A stretch of 64,000 nucleotides of DNA, from assembly GCA_029237695.1 (NCBI GenBank), contig CM055275.1:8444899-8508898 (forward strand). The letters run 5' to 3'. The notes under the pieces were generated by a model. The model did no database searches. It saw only the letters and a list, made by a program, of their open reading frames with translations, and was not told where the DNA came from. Both the position numbers and the translations under genes were made by a program. This stretch comes from Conchocele bisecta (taxonomy: Eukaryota; Mollusca; Bivalvia; Lucinida; Thyasiridae). Position 1 is the stretch's first letter. Each line of letters opens with the position of its first letter. Positions 43,001 through 54,742 of the stretch are shown in pieces.

Positions 43001-43930
43001 TCCCCAGGGTGTCCAGCTTAGAAAGGTTTCACTGTAAATCAGGCATTTGATCATGGAGGTCCCCAGGGTGTCCGGCTTAGAGAGGTTTCACTGTAAATCA
43101 GGCATTTGATCATGGAGGTCCCCAGGGTGTCCGTCTTAGAAAGGTTTCACTGTAAATCAGGCATTTGATCATGGAGGTCCCCAGGGTGTCCGTCTTAGAA
43201 AGGTTTCACTGTAAATCAGGCATTTGATCATGCAGGTCCCCAGTGTGTCCGTCTTAGAAAGGTTTCACTGTAAATCAGGCATTTGATCATGGAGGACCCC
43301 AGGGTGTCCGGCTTAGAAAGGTTTCGCTGTAAATCAGGCATTTGATCATGGAGGTCCCCAGGGTGTCCGTCTTAGAGATGTTTCACTGTAAATCAGGCAT
43401 TTGATCATGGAGGTCCCCAGGGTGTCCGGCTTAGAGAGGTTTCACTGTAAATCAGGCATTTGATCATGGAGGTCCCCAGGGTGTCCAGCTTATAAAGGTT
43501 TCACTGTAAATCAGGCATTTGATCATGGAGGTCCCCAGGGTGTCCAGCTTAGAAAGGTTTCTATGTAAATCAGGCATTTGATCATGGAGGTCCCCAGGGT
43601 GTCCGGCTTAGACAGGTTTCACTGTAAATCAGTCATTTGATCATGGAGGTCCCCAGGGTGTCCGGCTTAGAGAGGTTTCACTGTAAATCAGGCATTTGAT
43701 CATGGAGGTCCCCAGGGTGTCCGGCTTAGAGAGGTTTCACTGTAAATCTGGCATTTGATCATGGAGGTCCCCAGGGTGTCCGGCTTAGAGAGGTTTCACT
43801 GTAAATCAGGCATTTGATCATGGAGTTCCCCAGGGTGTCCGGCTTAGAGAGGTTTCACTGTAAATCTGGCATTTGATCATGGAGGTTCCCAGGGTGTCCG
43901 GCTTACAGAGGTTTCACTGTAATACAGGAG

Positions 43931-44230
43931 CCCATTTCACCAACATTTCAAAGCATACTTATCTAGCAAAGCATACTTTAAGGGAGAAATTTTTAATTTA
44001 AGGATAAATTTAATAATTTTCATTATACTGAATTTATTACATTGTAACAGCCATTTTGGCTGTGATAATTTAATAAATTCAGTATAATAATTCTGCGTAC
44101 TTTGAATCATCAAATATATGCAGTGGTTGGTTCTATATGAAATAATGCATGTTGGGAACAATAAATGATTGCTCCCTCAAAGTATACTTTGCTAGATAAG
44201 TATACTTTGCAATTTTGATGAAATCGGCTA
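43931..44230. mobile_element. MITE, family A copy 2
   Basis: Inverted ends (CCCATTTCACCAACATT and GCAATTTTGATGAAATCGG), inner CTTATCTAGCAAAGCATACTT pairs, and a central CAGCCATTTTGGCTGTG palindrome. It begins right after the minisatellite. Confidence 0.85.
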
Positions 44231-44280
44231 CAGGAATTTGGTCATTCTTGGCCAAGGTTATGTGCTATGCGATCACGAAC

Positions 44281-44374
44281 AGGGCCCGGTTACTGAACAC
44301 TTCTGTTAGCTTAACGGACTGTTAAATCCTTAACAATGTCGGTTAAGCTAACCGAGGTTTTGAGCAACTGGGCC
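44281..44374. mobile_element. Short GGGCCC-ended MITE
   Basis: GGGCCCGGTTACTGAACAC at the left and GTTTTGAGCAACTGGGCCC at the right, with TTAGCTTAACGG / GGTTAAGCTAACCG inside. A compact fold-back element of a type seen in many invertebrates. Confidence 0.7.
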
Positions 44375-44646
44375 CATATATTATCACCGGAGATACATGA
44401 CAAAGAAACTCATCAACAATAACATCATAGGTGTTGTCTTTGTGTCCTGTTTAAAGAGTTTCCAATGTATGTATCATACATGCTCTGCTCTGCACAGGCG
44501 AACTGTATATATGCCCAGTAGCCGATTTCATCAACATTGCTAAGCATACTTATCTAGCTAAGTATACTTTGAGGGAGTAATCATTTATGTTTCCTGAAAT
44601 GCATTATTTCATATAGAACTAACGACTGCATATATTTGATGATTAA

Positions 44647-46425
44647 ATGTACATTCCACTCGGTAGACACTAACTGTTCTTTATATCCGATACCTTTTCT
44701 GGCAAAAACATTCATTCACCATTACACCACGTATTGATTATATCAGACGCAAATTTCCACACTAATATCAGGGGCGATAGCCGTGTTTCTTTAAAATATT
44801 AACGGATATTACTATTTATGATCTGTATTTGTTTTTTGATGTGCAATGATCATACTTTATAATCTGTCAAAAATATTATTTTTTCAGGTGACGCATTTAA
44901 TTAGTATAAATAATTAAAAAATATCATGCCTCATTTGCTTGTGAACATAGCCTGATACCACCGCGCTTCACTATTAAATATTACTAAATGATTCTATCTG
45001 TATAGCAGGCACTTGTAATTTTTAGAACTGGTGGAATAGTGACACAATTATACAGTTATTTAATTCCTATAGGTTAGACACCTCCAAATAGTTTTAGTAT
45101 ATACTTTAACCGAATGCCATCCAATAAGGCCAGTATCTCCTACTTTCACTATTCGTATGGACACTGTAGGACCCACTTGTACATGACCTGCAGCCAGTCT
45201 GTACTGGTTCTGCATGAACTACACAATAGGTTCACTTACTCCTAAGAAAGAAAAATCCAACCTGATCATATCCTACAATATTGTTTACATTTTTTGGCCA
45301 CGGAAACTCTGTTTACATCACGTGACCAATAGGTTCAGTGTTTTATTTTAAATGCTACAAATATGCTGAAAACGGGTGTTAAAAGAACCCCAACATGTTC
45401 CTCAAGTGAAACTGGGTAGTAATGGATCAAGATTTGCAAGAAAACGGTGTTGTCTGTGACCTCAAAACACTCGCACTATTATTTTATACCGTACTATTTC
45501 TGGGCGATTTCACACCATTTGTCTCGCTACAAATCATTCTACAATATTCACTATTCAAAACTAGCTTCTATTCCTGGATACATTACCAACTTTGGAGCAA
45601 ATATCTCAAATGGTTGTCACACAGCAGCTGTGTAACTCCACCATGTGACTGTCCACATTCTGCCTTAAATTGAGCTACTAAAGAACTATGGAGAATTTTA
45701 ATAGATAATGAATTAAAAGCACAAAAGTCCATAAAATCACATAACATTACCCTAAATAGTGTTGAAGCTAACCATTCCACATATACAGACTTATCACTTA
45801 AACTATTCCAACATGTATGTCACTCTGGAATGGTCGACAGACAAAAGGGTACTGGCTTGGAACGGTCAGTCAAGAAATTTGCTTTATGACACAGGAGGAA
45901 AGGAAAAACAATGTTTTCTGATCACTAGTGTATTGGTACTATACCGATATGCGAAAAGAATACACTTACGCCTAATTTTGGCAAATTTTGGAACAGCGTC
46001 GCGATGTCGCGCCACTTTCCCGAACTTCTTAATTGTCCATCAGGAAGCCAATATCAATGAAAAAAAAGAGAAAAACACACTATAATGACTGTTTATTGTG
46101 TATATTACTGTCACATTCCAAGCCCAATCACCTACAGATAATTTACATACACTGGGTTATTATATTTGACAAATAAAGCTGAGAAATCAAGATTTTCAAG
46201 CCGATAACTGTCCGTCTGCGATACGAAAATAACAAATGTGTTGCATCGCAGAGTTAGCTCGATTATTCTTGTCGCAGTAACTTTAAATTATGTTCCCAGA
46301 GACAAAGCTACAAGAAACATACACTTCCAACACCCGCACTATTTTTTTATACCGGACTATTTTGGCCATTTGGTATCTTCCAACCTATAAAGAACATTTT
46401 GTGTCTACTGAGTGTGCATGTACCT
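44647..46425. mobile_element. MITE, family C copy 3, inserted in family A and itself split
   Basis: Flanked by TTAA (44643-44646 and 46426-46429). The left body runs to 45071 and the terminal part is 46384-46425 (AAGAACATTTTGTGTCTACTG...). The piece between is a third insertion. Confidence 0.8.
45072..46383. mobile_element. 1.31 kb unclassified insertion, innermost of the nest
   Basis: Interrupts the family C element within CCTATA, which is duplicated at 45066-45071 and 46384-46389 (6-bp target duplication). The left end GGTTAGACACCTCCAAATAG has a weak inverse partner at the right end (CCATTTGGTATCTTCCAA). A CGCACTATTATTTTATACCG phrase recurs near both sides (45475 and 46335). Short ORFs inside show no domain. 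Family unknown. Confidence 0.65.
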
Positions 46426-46604
46426 TTAAAAGTATGCAGAATTACTACACTGAATGTATTACATTACCACAGCCAAAATGCCTGTGATAAGGTAATAAAT
46501 TTAGTATAATAAAAATATAAAAAGTTATCCTTAGATTGAAAATTTCTTCCTCAAAGTGTATTTAGCTAGATAAGTAATCTTAGCAATTTTGGTGTTTGTT
46601 TCAG

Positions 46605-47108
46605 GCCGTATTACAAGAGTTCGGATTCGTGATGTGGGCCGACGCGTCTGTCCGATTCAGGAAGGAAAATCTGACGCCACTATTTTCCAGAGCGGAGGAA
46701 AACGGAATAGTGATTAGTCACAACCCCTATGGATTGGCAGCACATACCGATATCGACACGTTTCGTTTTTTGGGTGAACCGGTCTGTCTCTTTGTCGAAT
46801 ATGAAGAACTCGCAGGAGGATTTATGGTTTTATACCGGACACGGTTCATCAACGATTACGTCATTAAGCCTTGGCTGGCATGCGCACTGCTACACGGCTG
46901 TATGGTCACCAAAAACTCATCCGTCCTCCTTTACACGTGCAGGACGCACGTGATTCCAAACGAGTGCCATCGCTTTGACCAGTCGGTGATATCTATGATT
47001 CTCACGAGACTTTATCAGAAACTCGCGAGATTTGGTATTCCACCGGAAGTGCATCTCCGTTTTTGTCACGGGTCGGAAAAGACTGTTAGGTGCTACACTC
47101 TCCAATAA
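46605..47108 (+). CDS. DUF1647-like protein, terminal exon
   Basis: The acceptor is GTTTGTTTCAG|GCC; the frame continues in phase 0 from the exon at 13457-13561 and stops at TAA 47106. It encodes about 167 residues with FGFVMWADASVRF near the start, then HTDIDTFRFLGE, EELAGGFMVLYRTRFINDYV, KPWLACALLHGCM and HRFDQSVISMILTRLY. The WADAS and HRFDQS elements are hallmarks I associate with DUF1647-like / GT-fold invertebrate proteins. The intron before it is 33,043 bp and contains the minisatellite and the Polinton. All three exons look intact, so the gene can be functional if the intron is spliced. Confidence 0.82.
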   Translation, partial: AVLQEFGFVMWADASVRFRKENLTPLFSRAEENGIVISHNPYGLAAHTDIDTFRFLGEPVCLFVEYEELAGGFMVLYRTRFINDYVIKPWLACALLHGCMVTKNSSVLLYTCRTHVIPNECHRFDQSVISMILTRLYQKLARFGIPPEVHLRFCHGSEKTVRCYTLQ

Positions 47109-48639
47109 GTAACTGGAATGGGTTTTTAGGCGAAGTGTATTGGACATAAAATCGCCAAAGATAAAAAAAAAACAAGCCAAAGCTGAATTTTTCAGTATAG
47201 GTCCGGAATATTATTAAGATAAATTTATCAAAACTCCCCAAGAATCCCACTGGAGCTTAATGCAGAATTCAAGATGGCGTCCAAGATGGCTGCCATAAAT
47301 GTATTAAACACATTAAGTTGACTATAATGAACATATTCACACATAGGGTGGCATCATATCACATAACATATATTAACCTTTTCAATAATTGTGAGTCGCT
47401 TAACCTTTCAATTACCCAAGATGGCTGCCACGATTGCCAACAAATATGTAACAGTTACATTTTATTCACAATATATACAAACTGATTTGCAATTGTTTTG
47501 GAGTTACATATACTATTAGTAAAGCTTTAATAATTTTATATTTGAAATAATATGGCGTCCAAGATAGCTGCCAAAACTTGAAGACGTTGCCCAATATGCA
47601 TAACTGAAGGCCACAGCCCGCACGTTGAGCCTGCCTAAACGTCTAAATGTTTAAACGTCTAAATCAAAATTCGTAAATCCGTTAACGCAATGTCATTTTG
47701 AGATTGACCTTGTGTAGGAAGGTGAAATGGATGGTCTACTGAATGGATGGTAACAAAAACACGTTTGACGTTTCAATCTGACGCGACTTAGAGTTCAGTT
47801 CCACATACAAGGTAATTAAAAACAACGGAAAGTTTATTAAAAACGTTATAGCTTAATCTGATTATGATTTGAGAGATATAAGTGATGTACATTTCGGATG
47901 GACACTCCCACGGGCTGACGTACATATGCCACCATGACCACTATGCCTCGCTTTCGACAAACCATTACTTTCGCTTTCTTCTGGAATTAATTCGCATTGA
48001 CTATACATTTTTGTATAATGTTTCAGAAGTATCTTCCTTTTAAAATAATTACATTTATATACGAGTACACTGTAGAAATAACGTATAACATCTCATGTGA
48101 AATAAACAATTATTTGTGAGGAAAGAAATCGTCATTTTGCCTGTCAGCCTATATTTGTATGCATGTATACGTATCAGCTTGTATACTTATATTGTCAAAT
48201 CTTATAATTTAAGATATACATATTTGACAAATTATAATACATAATCAAGGTTCAGATAGCATGACCTCTGGTGGTCACTAGGGATATATATTGTTTTCAA
48301 TAGTGCAAGTTATATAGTATGCGTAATGCATATGGATTTCAGCGTAATTCATACATTATATAAAATTGGCTCCATTACAGAAGAGGAAAGTACACTAACA
48401 TTCCTCTTTTTCGGAAGCATTTTTAATGCTCTTTTTTATCCATTTCTGGACCCCCAGGGTGGAGATTTTCACCCATATGGAGTGATTTTATCGACATAAA
48501 AATTACACTTTTAGATATAAGAAGGGGGGAAAATTCCCCCCGCCCCCTTCAACAAATCCAACCGCATTCATTCGGGATAACGTACAGCAGAATGTAAAGA
48601 AACAAAGTGATAAGAAAAATCATTTATACATATAAACAA
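47109..48639. other. No gene seen; degenerate short repeats
   Basis: Downstream of the last exon. AAGATGGCTGCC / ATGGCGTCCAAGAT phrases recur at 47271-47300, 47418 and 47552, resembling YY1-type motifs or an old dispersed repeat. 48170-48245 has A/T-rich inverted sequence (TATACTTATATTGTCAAATC and its inverse). Confidence 0.5.
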
Positions 48640-49320
48640 CGACAAAAAGTAACAGAAACCAACCAGTGGAGGGGGGGGGGGGTTCCCGCCCCCCCCCCTG
48701 TAGAAACGTATCACAATTTTAATGCAATTTTGATGCTTTTCACATAATATTCACATAACACACAATCAACGACAAAAAGTAGCAGAAACCAACCAGCGGG
48801 GGGAATTCCCCCCCCCCCCCCTGTGAGAAACGTATCACAAATTTGATGCAATTTTGATGCTTTTCACATAATATTCACATAACATACAATCAATGACAAA
48901 CAGTTGCAGAAACCAACCAGTGGAGGGGGGGGGGTTGGGAATATTCCCCCCGAACCCCCCCTCCCCCCCCCTGCTGCTGTAGAAAGATATCACAATTTTG
49001 ATGCAATTTTGATGCTTTTCACATAATATTCACATAACATACAATTAACGACAAAATGTAGCAGAAACCAATCAGTGGAGGGGGGAAATTACCCCCACCT
49101 CCCCCCAACCCCCCCCCCCCCCCCTGTGAGAAACATATCAAATTTTTATGCAATTTGTATGCTTTTCACATAATATTCACATAACATACAATGAACGACA
49201 AAAAGTAGCAGAAACAAACCAGTGGAGGACCCCTGTGAGAAACATATCACAATGTTGATGCTTTTCACATAATATTTGAATAACATTCAATCAACGATAA
49301 AAATTATCAGAAACAAACCA
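48640..49320. repeat. Tandem repeat (~125-155 bp) with poly-G/poly-C tracts
   Basis: GACAAAAAGTAGCAGAAACC starts recur at about 48643, 48770, 48895, 49050, 49197 and 49297. Between each lie runs of 8-15 G and C, then GATGCTTTTCACATAATATT. The poly-G/poly-C tracts could form hairpins or G-quadruplexes. Confidence 0.88.
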
Positions 49321-49339
49321 CCACAGAGTGCAGACAGTC

Positions 49340-50110
49340 AATGGTTAATGGTTGTTTTAATCCTGCATTATTTCAATCACCAATACATTTTGGAGCATCA
49401 ATATGCGAGATGTTTCTGACTTCCTTGCTGATTGCTCCAGAATGTATTGATGATTGAAGTAATGCAAGATTAAAATAACCATCAACTATTAACTGTCAGC
49501 ACAAGCATGGAAATCTGTACAGATGAATAAATCTCTAATACATTGGCTCCAGAATGTATTGATGATTGAAATAATGCAGGATTAAAACAACCATCAACCA
49601 TTAACTGTCAGCACAAGTATGGAAATCTGTACAGATGAATAAATCTCTAATACATTGGCTCCAGAATGTATTGATGATGAAATAATGCAGGATTAAAACA
49701 ACCATCAACCATTAACTGTCAGCACAAGCATGGAAATCTGTACAGATGAATAAATCTCCAATACATTGGCTCCAGAATGTATTGATGATTGAAATAATGC
49801 AGGATTAAAACAACCATCAACCATTAACTGTCAGCACAAGCATGGAAATCTGTACAGATGAATAAATATCCAATACATTGGCTCCTGAATGTATTGATGA
49901 TTGAAATAATGCAGGATTAAAACAACCATCAACCATTAACTGTCAGCTCAAGCATGGAAATATGTACAGACGAATAAATATCTAATACATTGGCTCCAGA
50001 ATGTATTGATGATTGAAATAATGCAGGATTAAAACAACCATCAACCATTAACTGTCAGCACAAGCATGGAAATATGTACAGATGAATAAATACATTGGCT
50101 CCAATATATA
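49340..50110. repeat. ~112-bp tandem repeat, first copy head-to-head
   Basis: GGCTCCAGAATGTATTGATG recurs at about 49546, 49658, 49768, 49880 and 49992, each unit ending CTGTACAGATGAATAAAT. 49340-49400 is an inverted partial unit facing the array. Confidence 0.9.
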
Positions 50111-50137
50111 GGGGATATTCCATTGTACATTTTGAAT

Positions 50138-50250
50138 AGCGGGAAATAATACACGAGTGTGCGTCGGCTTCCGCATAAGCAACGAGCGAGTGTAGCGAAC
50201 GAGTTGCTTGCACGGACGCCGACGGACACGAGTGTATTATTTCCGCTACG
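50138..50250. mobile_element. Palindromic (MITE-like) element
   Basis: GCGGGAAATAATACACGAGTG at the left and the inverse of GCGGAAATAATACACTCGTG at the right, with an inner GCGTCGG / CCGACG pair. 112 bp, non-coding. Confidence 0.7.
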
Positions 50251-51430
50251 AAAAAAATTGAAATCCAAATTACGCAGCTGTTTCTATGAACCAGATATAT
50301 TTGAGTGCATGTTTGGAATGTGTTCAATCACATTAACATTCTAGATTAGTCGAGACCCTTTCCAAATTTTCAAATAACTTTATTTTGACTGTAATAAAAA
50401 ATAAACATTTTGCATGGTAGCTCGTGGTTTCCAAGAAAACAGGCGCGCAATTACGAATGTTCTTTCCACTGTGTATTAAAGAAACAGCTAAAAACATACA
50501 ACTAGATGGCCACGGCTTTGATAGTATACAGAAATACGTTAACCAAAAACATTTAACTTCTGACGCACGTACGTATACAAATTAGTCTTCTATATTTCCC
50601 GCTGATGCAATAAGCTGTGATTTGTCAGGACAGAGGTCCAATTCAGAAAAACAAGCTGCTTGTTAAGCCGTGTCGTATGCGCGAATGACAACAGTGGTCG
50701 AGTGTATTAATCTTTGAATTATCGATATGACTAAGTGCCCACGGTGTGCAATTAATACTTGCTTAAAATTGACACGCTACATCTCTTTGAACTCGACAAC
50801 ACAGGCCGACTTGTCACATGCATGTCACTTTAGTTGGTTTGTTTGTTTGTTTGTTTAGACCAATCGGAGTCTGTTGAACAATAAAAGATACTAGTGTCGT
50901 AAATAATTTATGCTGAAGCTATGTTGTCTCCCCCACACCAATACTGCATTTTATCGAGACTTGGACATTAGAATGAATTTAAGGCAACAGCATATATGTA
51001 GCTACCTTGTTTTTCTGCATAAATTAGCTGTATATTGGGTGATACTAAAAAAACAAAGAGACATCATATGCAATTTTCAATTGTCAAGGGCCATAACTCT
51101 GCCAATACTAGATGAATCGGCATAAAAAAACCAATGTGCAAAACTGCACATAGAGACATACATTCCTGTAAAATTTTGCAACTCTTAACTAAAACATGTT
51201 TGGAAATACGCACAACACCAATTTGTGATGAAATTTGTGATGGACAAAATAATCAATTTTCTCTAAGTCAATGGTCAACAAAGCCAAACACATATGTGTC
51301 CCCATATATGGGGGAGACATAATTACCATCCAGCTGCAGGAGTGCAGCATAATAAACATGAGCTGTAGGAGAACAGCATAGCTCGACTACGAGGGTTGTC
51401 GATGTACACATAGCTTGACAAAGAAGGTGG
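50251..51430. other. No gene seen
   Basis: A/T-rich DNA with a (TTTG)5 run at about 50838-50857. Small ORFs at 50910-51125 and 51134-51322 have no recognisable domain. Confidence 0.5.
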
Positions 51431-51439
51431 CCGCGGCCC

Positions 51440-52215
51440 GTATAAAAAACTTAACCAAGGTTGACTAAGATCATAAACCAAGGGAAATTAACTAAGTAAT
51501 TCAAGGTTAAATGTAGGTCAATGTCAGATATAGGTCAGGGGTTGTTGATGTTTGTTTGTTTGTGTATTAGTGTTTAACGGCCTATGAACAGCTAAGGTCA
51601 TGTAAGGCCGGGCAAACGTGTTCGATCCCATTTTAACCTGCTGCATTTGGGGGAAAATCCCAAAATCAGAACGGAATATTTACATCGAGAACAATACCAC
51701 CAGGTACATACCACACCAAGTCACTTGGCCCCTTCCCCTAAAATAGGGTTACGAATATCGTAATACTCACATAAGGGGCATAACCAGATTCAACTGTTAC
51801 ATACAAAATGCCAAAGACATATATGAGGGCCAACCCAGGTCTCCAGTCGGGATTCCGGTAAGGATGAACCCCGATCGTTAAATTACCCATCGCGTGCTCC
51901 CACCAGCCACCCACGGGTTATTGATGTACATCACTAGGAGATGAAGTTTTCCAAGTATGGTTGCTGTAGGCCCAGGAGTATTCCATATACAAGCTTGAAT
52001 AAAAACCTCAACCAAGGTTGACTAATCACCCTAACCAAGGGGAATTAACTAAGTAATTCAAGGTCAAATGTAGGTCAAAGGTCAAATATAGGTCAGGGGT
52101 TGTTGATGTACATCACTAGGAGATGAAGTTGTCCAAGTATGGTGGGGGTAGGGCCAGGAGTATTCCATATACAAGCTTGACTAAAAATCTTAACCAAGGC
52201 GTGACGGTGACGCCG
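51440..52215. repeat. Tandem duplication with an embedded dispersed repeat
   Basis: TTAACCAAGGTTGACTAA, GGTCAATGTCAGATATAGGT and GTTGTTGATGTACATCACTA phrases occur at 51450-51545, 51919-52095 and 52096-52200. The piece 51546-51915 (GTTTAACGGCCTATGAACAG, GTGTTCGATCCC) resembles an old SINE-like bivalve repeat. Confidence 0.6.
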
Positions 52216-52747
52216 ACGCCGGAGTGACTACATAAGCTCTAACTATTCTTCGAATAGTCGAGCTAAAAATATGCTAAACAAATTAACTAGAAGAAGTGAG
52301 CAGGGGCTCAATTATACCCCCAGCCGCCTAGACTAACGCCGACGGACGGACTTACGAAAACTATATACCCATTGACATACTTCGTATGCTGGTACACAAG
52401 ATGCTTTGGTTGTTATTAGCTCAACTTAACGGACAGGCAAAATCTAATGCATCTTCACACCTCGTAATGTGTACATAAAAACGTAAAAGTTACGCATAGA
52501 TGCATGGATGCATACACGGATAGATGGATGAGCAGGCGGAAGAACTAATCAGGTCATGTACTAAAATAGTTAGTGCTACTTTGGCAAGTTCCTGTCCAAT
52601 ATGTTGAATAATTAAATTACACCATAAATTCCACAGCAAATTCAGAAGTTCTACAATGTTCTGTAGTAGAAAAATCCTAATAAAAATGCAAGTCAAAATA
52701 TATCCAATTAAATTGTAAAAAATCATTATCCATATATTCTTCTTCAC
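52216..52747. other. No gene seen
   Basis: Contains AGTGAGCAGGGGCTCAATTA, a phrase related to 61760, and A/T-rich sequence downstream of a possible exon on the minus strand. Confidence 0.4.
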
Positions 52748-52797
52748 CTGGCTGTCGATGGGAATGGTAAGCATGCGTTCTGTTCGCCTGGTCTTCT
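52748..52797 (-). CDS. Possible further exon of the DUF7869-like gene
   Basis: Minus strand TTTTTTTGTAG| precedes and CAG|GTGAAG follows a 50-bp open stretch. After the phase-1 end of the exon at 55996 it would encode KTRRTERMLTIPIDSQ. Supported only by splice signals and phase, so tentative. Confidence 0.3.
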
Positions 52798-53604
52798 CTA
52801 CAAAAAAAGAAAAACATAAAAATGAATTGAAATGTGACTATACTCATTTTATATAACAAGTGTTCTAGGTTGGCGCAACTGGAAGCCGCAATGGTCATTT
52901 GGCTACTAAAATAGGCATTTGGCTACAAATATTTAAAAAACTGACATTTTGGACGTTAACAATTTATATATGTATAATTCTGTTTTTTTACATTATAAGT
53001 TCATTTTGAGTACAATTTAATAATATAACTAGATGGCCGTGGCCCTCATGTCGCGCACATCAAGGCTTTGGTAGCATACCAAAAAACTTTAACCAAAACT
53101 TTTTTAACCTCGGACGCACGTACGTACTGGAGCTGAGCTGACTATATTGCGCTGTCAGCAAACGGGCGCGACAAAAATCGTATAATAGATGGAGACTTAA
53201 TAGTTTAATTTCTAAAGCAATTGGCCATTTGCTTACTTGTTCTGTTTCTTTTCTCTAGTTTCTGTGATGATCGTCTCTGTATAGCAGCACCTTAAGATAC
53301 AGATGGAAATAAGCAATACATGGGCAAGTAGAGCTCACATATACCCCTGGATGAACAAATGAAAACTTTAATGCATAAGTTCAAAGTGTTGTGACTGTTT
53401 GCACTAAGGCTACATGGTTGAAATGGTACCAACTAATGGCAAGAAACGTAAAAGATTTCAAGACAGATTAACATTTAAAGTAATTATAATGGATTGAGAA
53501 ATGGATGAATGCAGACACAGATAGACTGTGTTGACAAGCATTTGTGCACACTCCTCATTGCCTACAAGCAGAAACAAGAATTCAGCCACGGAAGCGGTGT
53601 CGCG

Positions 53605-54690
53605 CCTGCCGAGGCATTTGACCGTGAACATTACAAGTAAATAAAATACCTTGACCTTCAGAATTTGGATGTGGGGGTTTGCATAATGAAGCATCATCCG
53701 TAGACAAACATTGATGTGAAATTTTATCAATGTCTGGAAAGGGGTTAAAGAGATATTGTGAAAAAACAATACCTTTAACGCATTTCTGTTACAAATCCGT
53801 TGAACATTATAAGTAAATAAATGACATTGACCTTCAAAATTTGGATGTGGGGGTGTGCGTAATGAAGCATCATTCCTAGACAAACATTGTTGTGAAATAT
53901 TATCAAAGTCTGACAAGGGGTTAAAGAGATATTGTGAAAAAACAATAACGTTAACGCATTTCTGTTACAAAACCGGTGAACATTACAAGTAAATAATTGA
54001 CCTTGACATTCAGACTTTGGATGTCGGTTTGCACGTAATGAAGCATCATCCCTAGACAAACATTGATATGAAATATTATCAATGTCTGGCAAGGGGTTAA
54101 AAAGATATTGTAAAAAAACAATAACTTTAACGCATTTCTGTTACAAAACCGGTGAACATTACAAGTAAATAAATGACCTTGACCTTGAGAATTTGGATGT
54201 GGGGGTGTGCGTAATGAAGCATCATCCCTAGACAAACATTGATGTGAAATATTATCAAAGTCTGGCAAGGGGTTAACGAGATATTGTGAAAAAACAATAA
54301 CTTTAGCGTATTTCTGTTACAAAACCGGTGAACATTACAAGTAAATAAATGACCTTGACCTTGATAATTTGGATGTGTGGGTGTGCGTAATGAAGCATCA
54401 TCCCTAGACAAACATTGACGTAAAATATTATCAATGTCTGGAAAGAGGTTAAAGAGATATTGTGAAAAAAACTATAATTTTAACGCATTTCTGTTACAAA
54501 ACCGGTGAACATTACAAGGAAATAAATGACATTGACCTTCAAGATTTGGATGTGGGGGTGTGCGTAGTGAAGCATCATCCCTAGACAAACATTGATGTGA
54601 AATATTATCAATGTCTGGCAAGGGGTTAAAGAGATATTGTGAAAAAACGATAACTTCAACGCATTTGCCTTACAAAAAAACCGGAAGACG
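53605..54690. repeat. 176-bp satellite (6 copies)
   Basis: Units starting CCGGTGAACATTACAAGTAA recur at about 53803, 53979, 54155, 54331 and 54507, with a diverged first unit near 53620. The minus-strand ORFs of about 95-140 codons across it are repeat by-products. Confidence 0.95.
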
Positions 54691-54701
54691 CGGACGACGC
54701 G

Positions 54702-54741
<40 letters not shown>
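54690..54741. repeat. (GAC)n microsatellite
   Basis: GACGCGGACGACGCGGACGA followed by an uninterrupted GAC run, directly after the last satellite unit. Confidence 0.95.

Positions 54742-54742
<1 letters not shown>

Larger units (their letters stand above)
34724..43922. repeat. 59-bp minisatellite, right arm
   Basis: About 155 units continuing the left array. The first units after the Polinton (GGCATATGATC variant) match the left array from about 16290 on, which is where the next higher-order copy would be expected. A second higher-order period of about 2.47 kb is visible farther right: TGACCATGGAGG at 40282 and 42748, and CATGCAGGTCCCCAGTGTG at 40756 and 43230. Confidence 0.95.
44518..46595. 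mobile_element. MITE, family A copy 3, split by a nested insertion
   Basis: The left part is 44518-44646 and the right part 46426-46595. Joined conceptually at TTAA they align with the copy at 7873-8168. The right end stops about 9 nt before the splice acceptor of the exon at 46605. Confidence 0.85.

Noticed and set aside
15250..43922. CRISPR-like array
   Set aside because: Units are contiguous 59-bp repeats without unique spacers, in an animal genome.
50838..50857. (TTTG)5 run as a regulatory site
   Set aside because: A short common microsatellite with no gene context.
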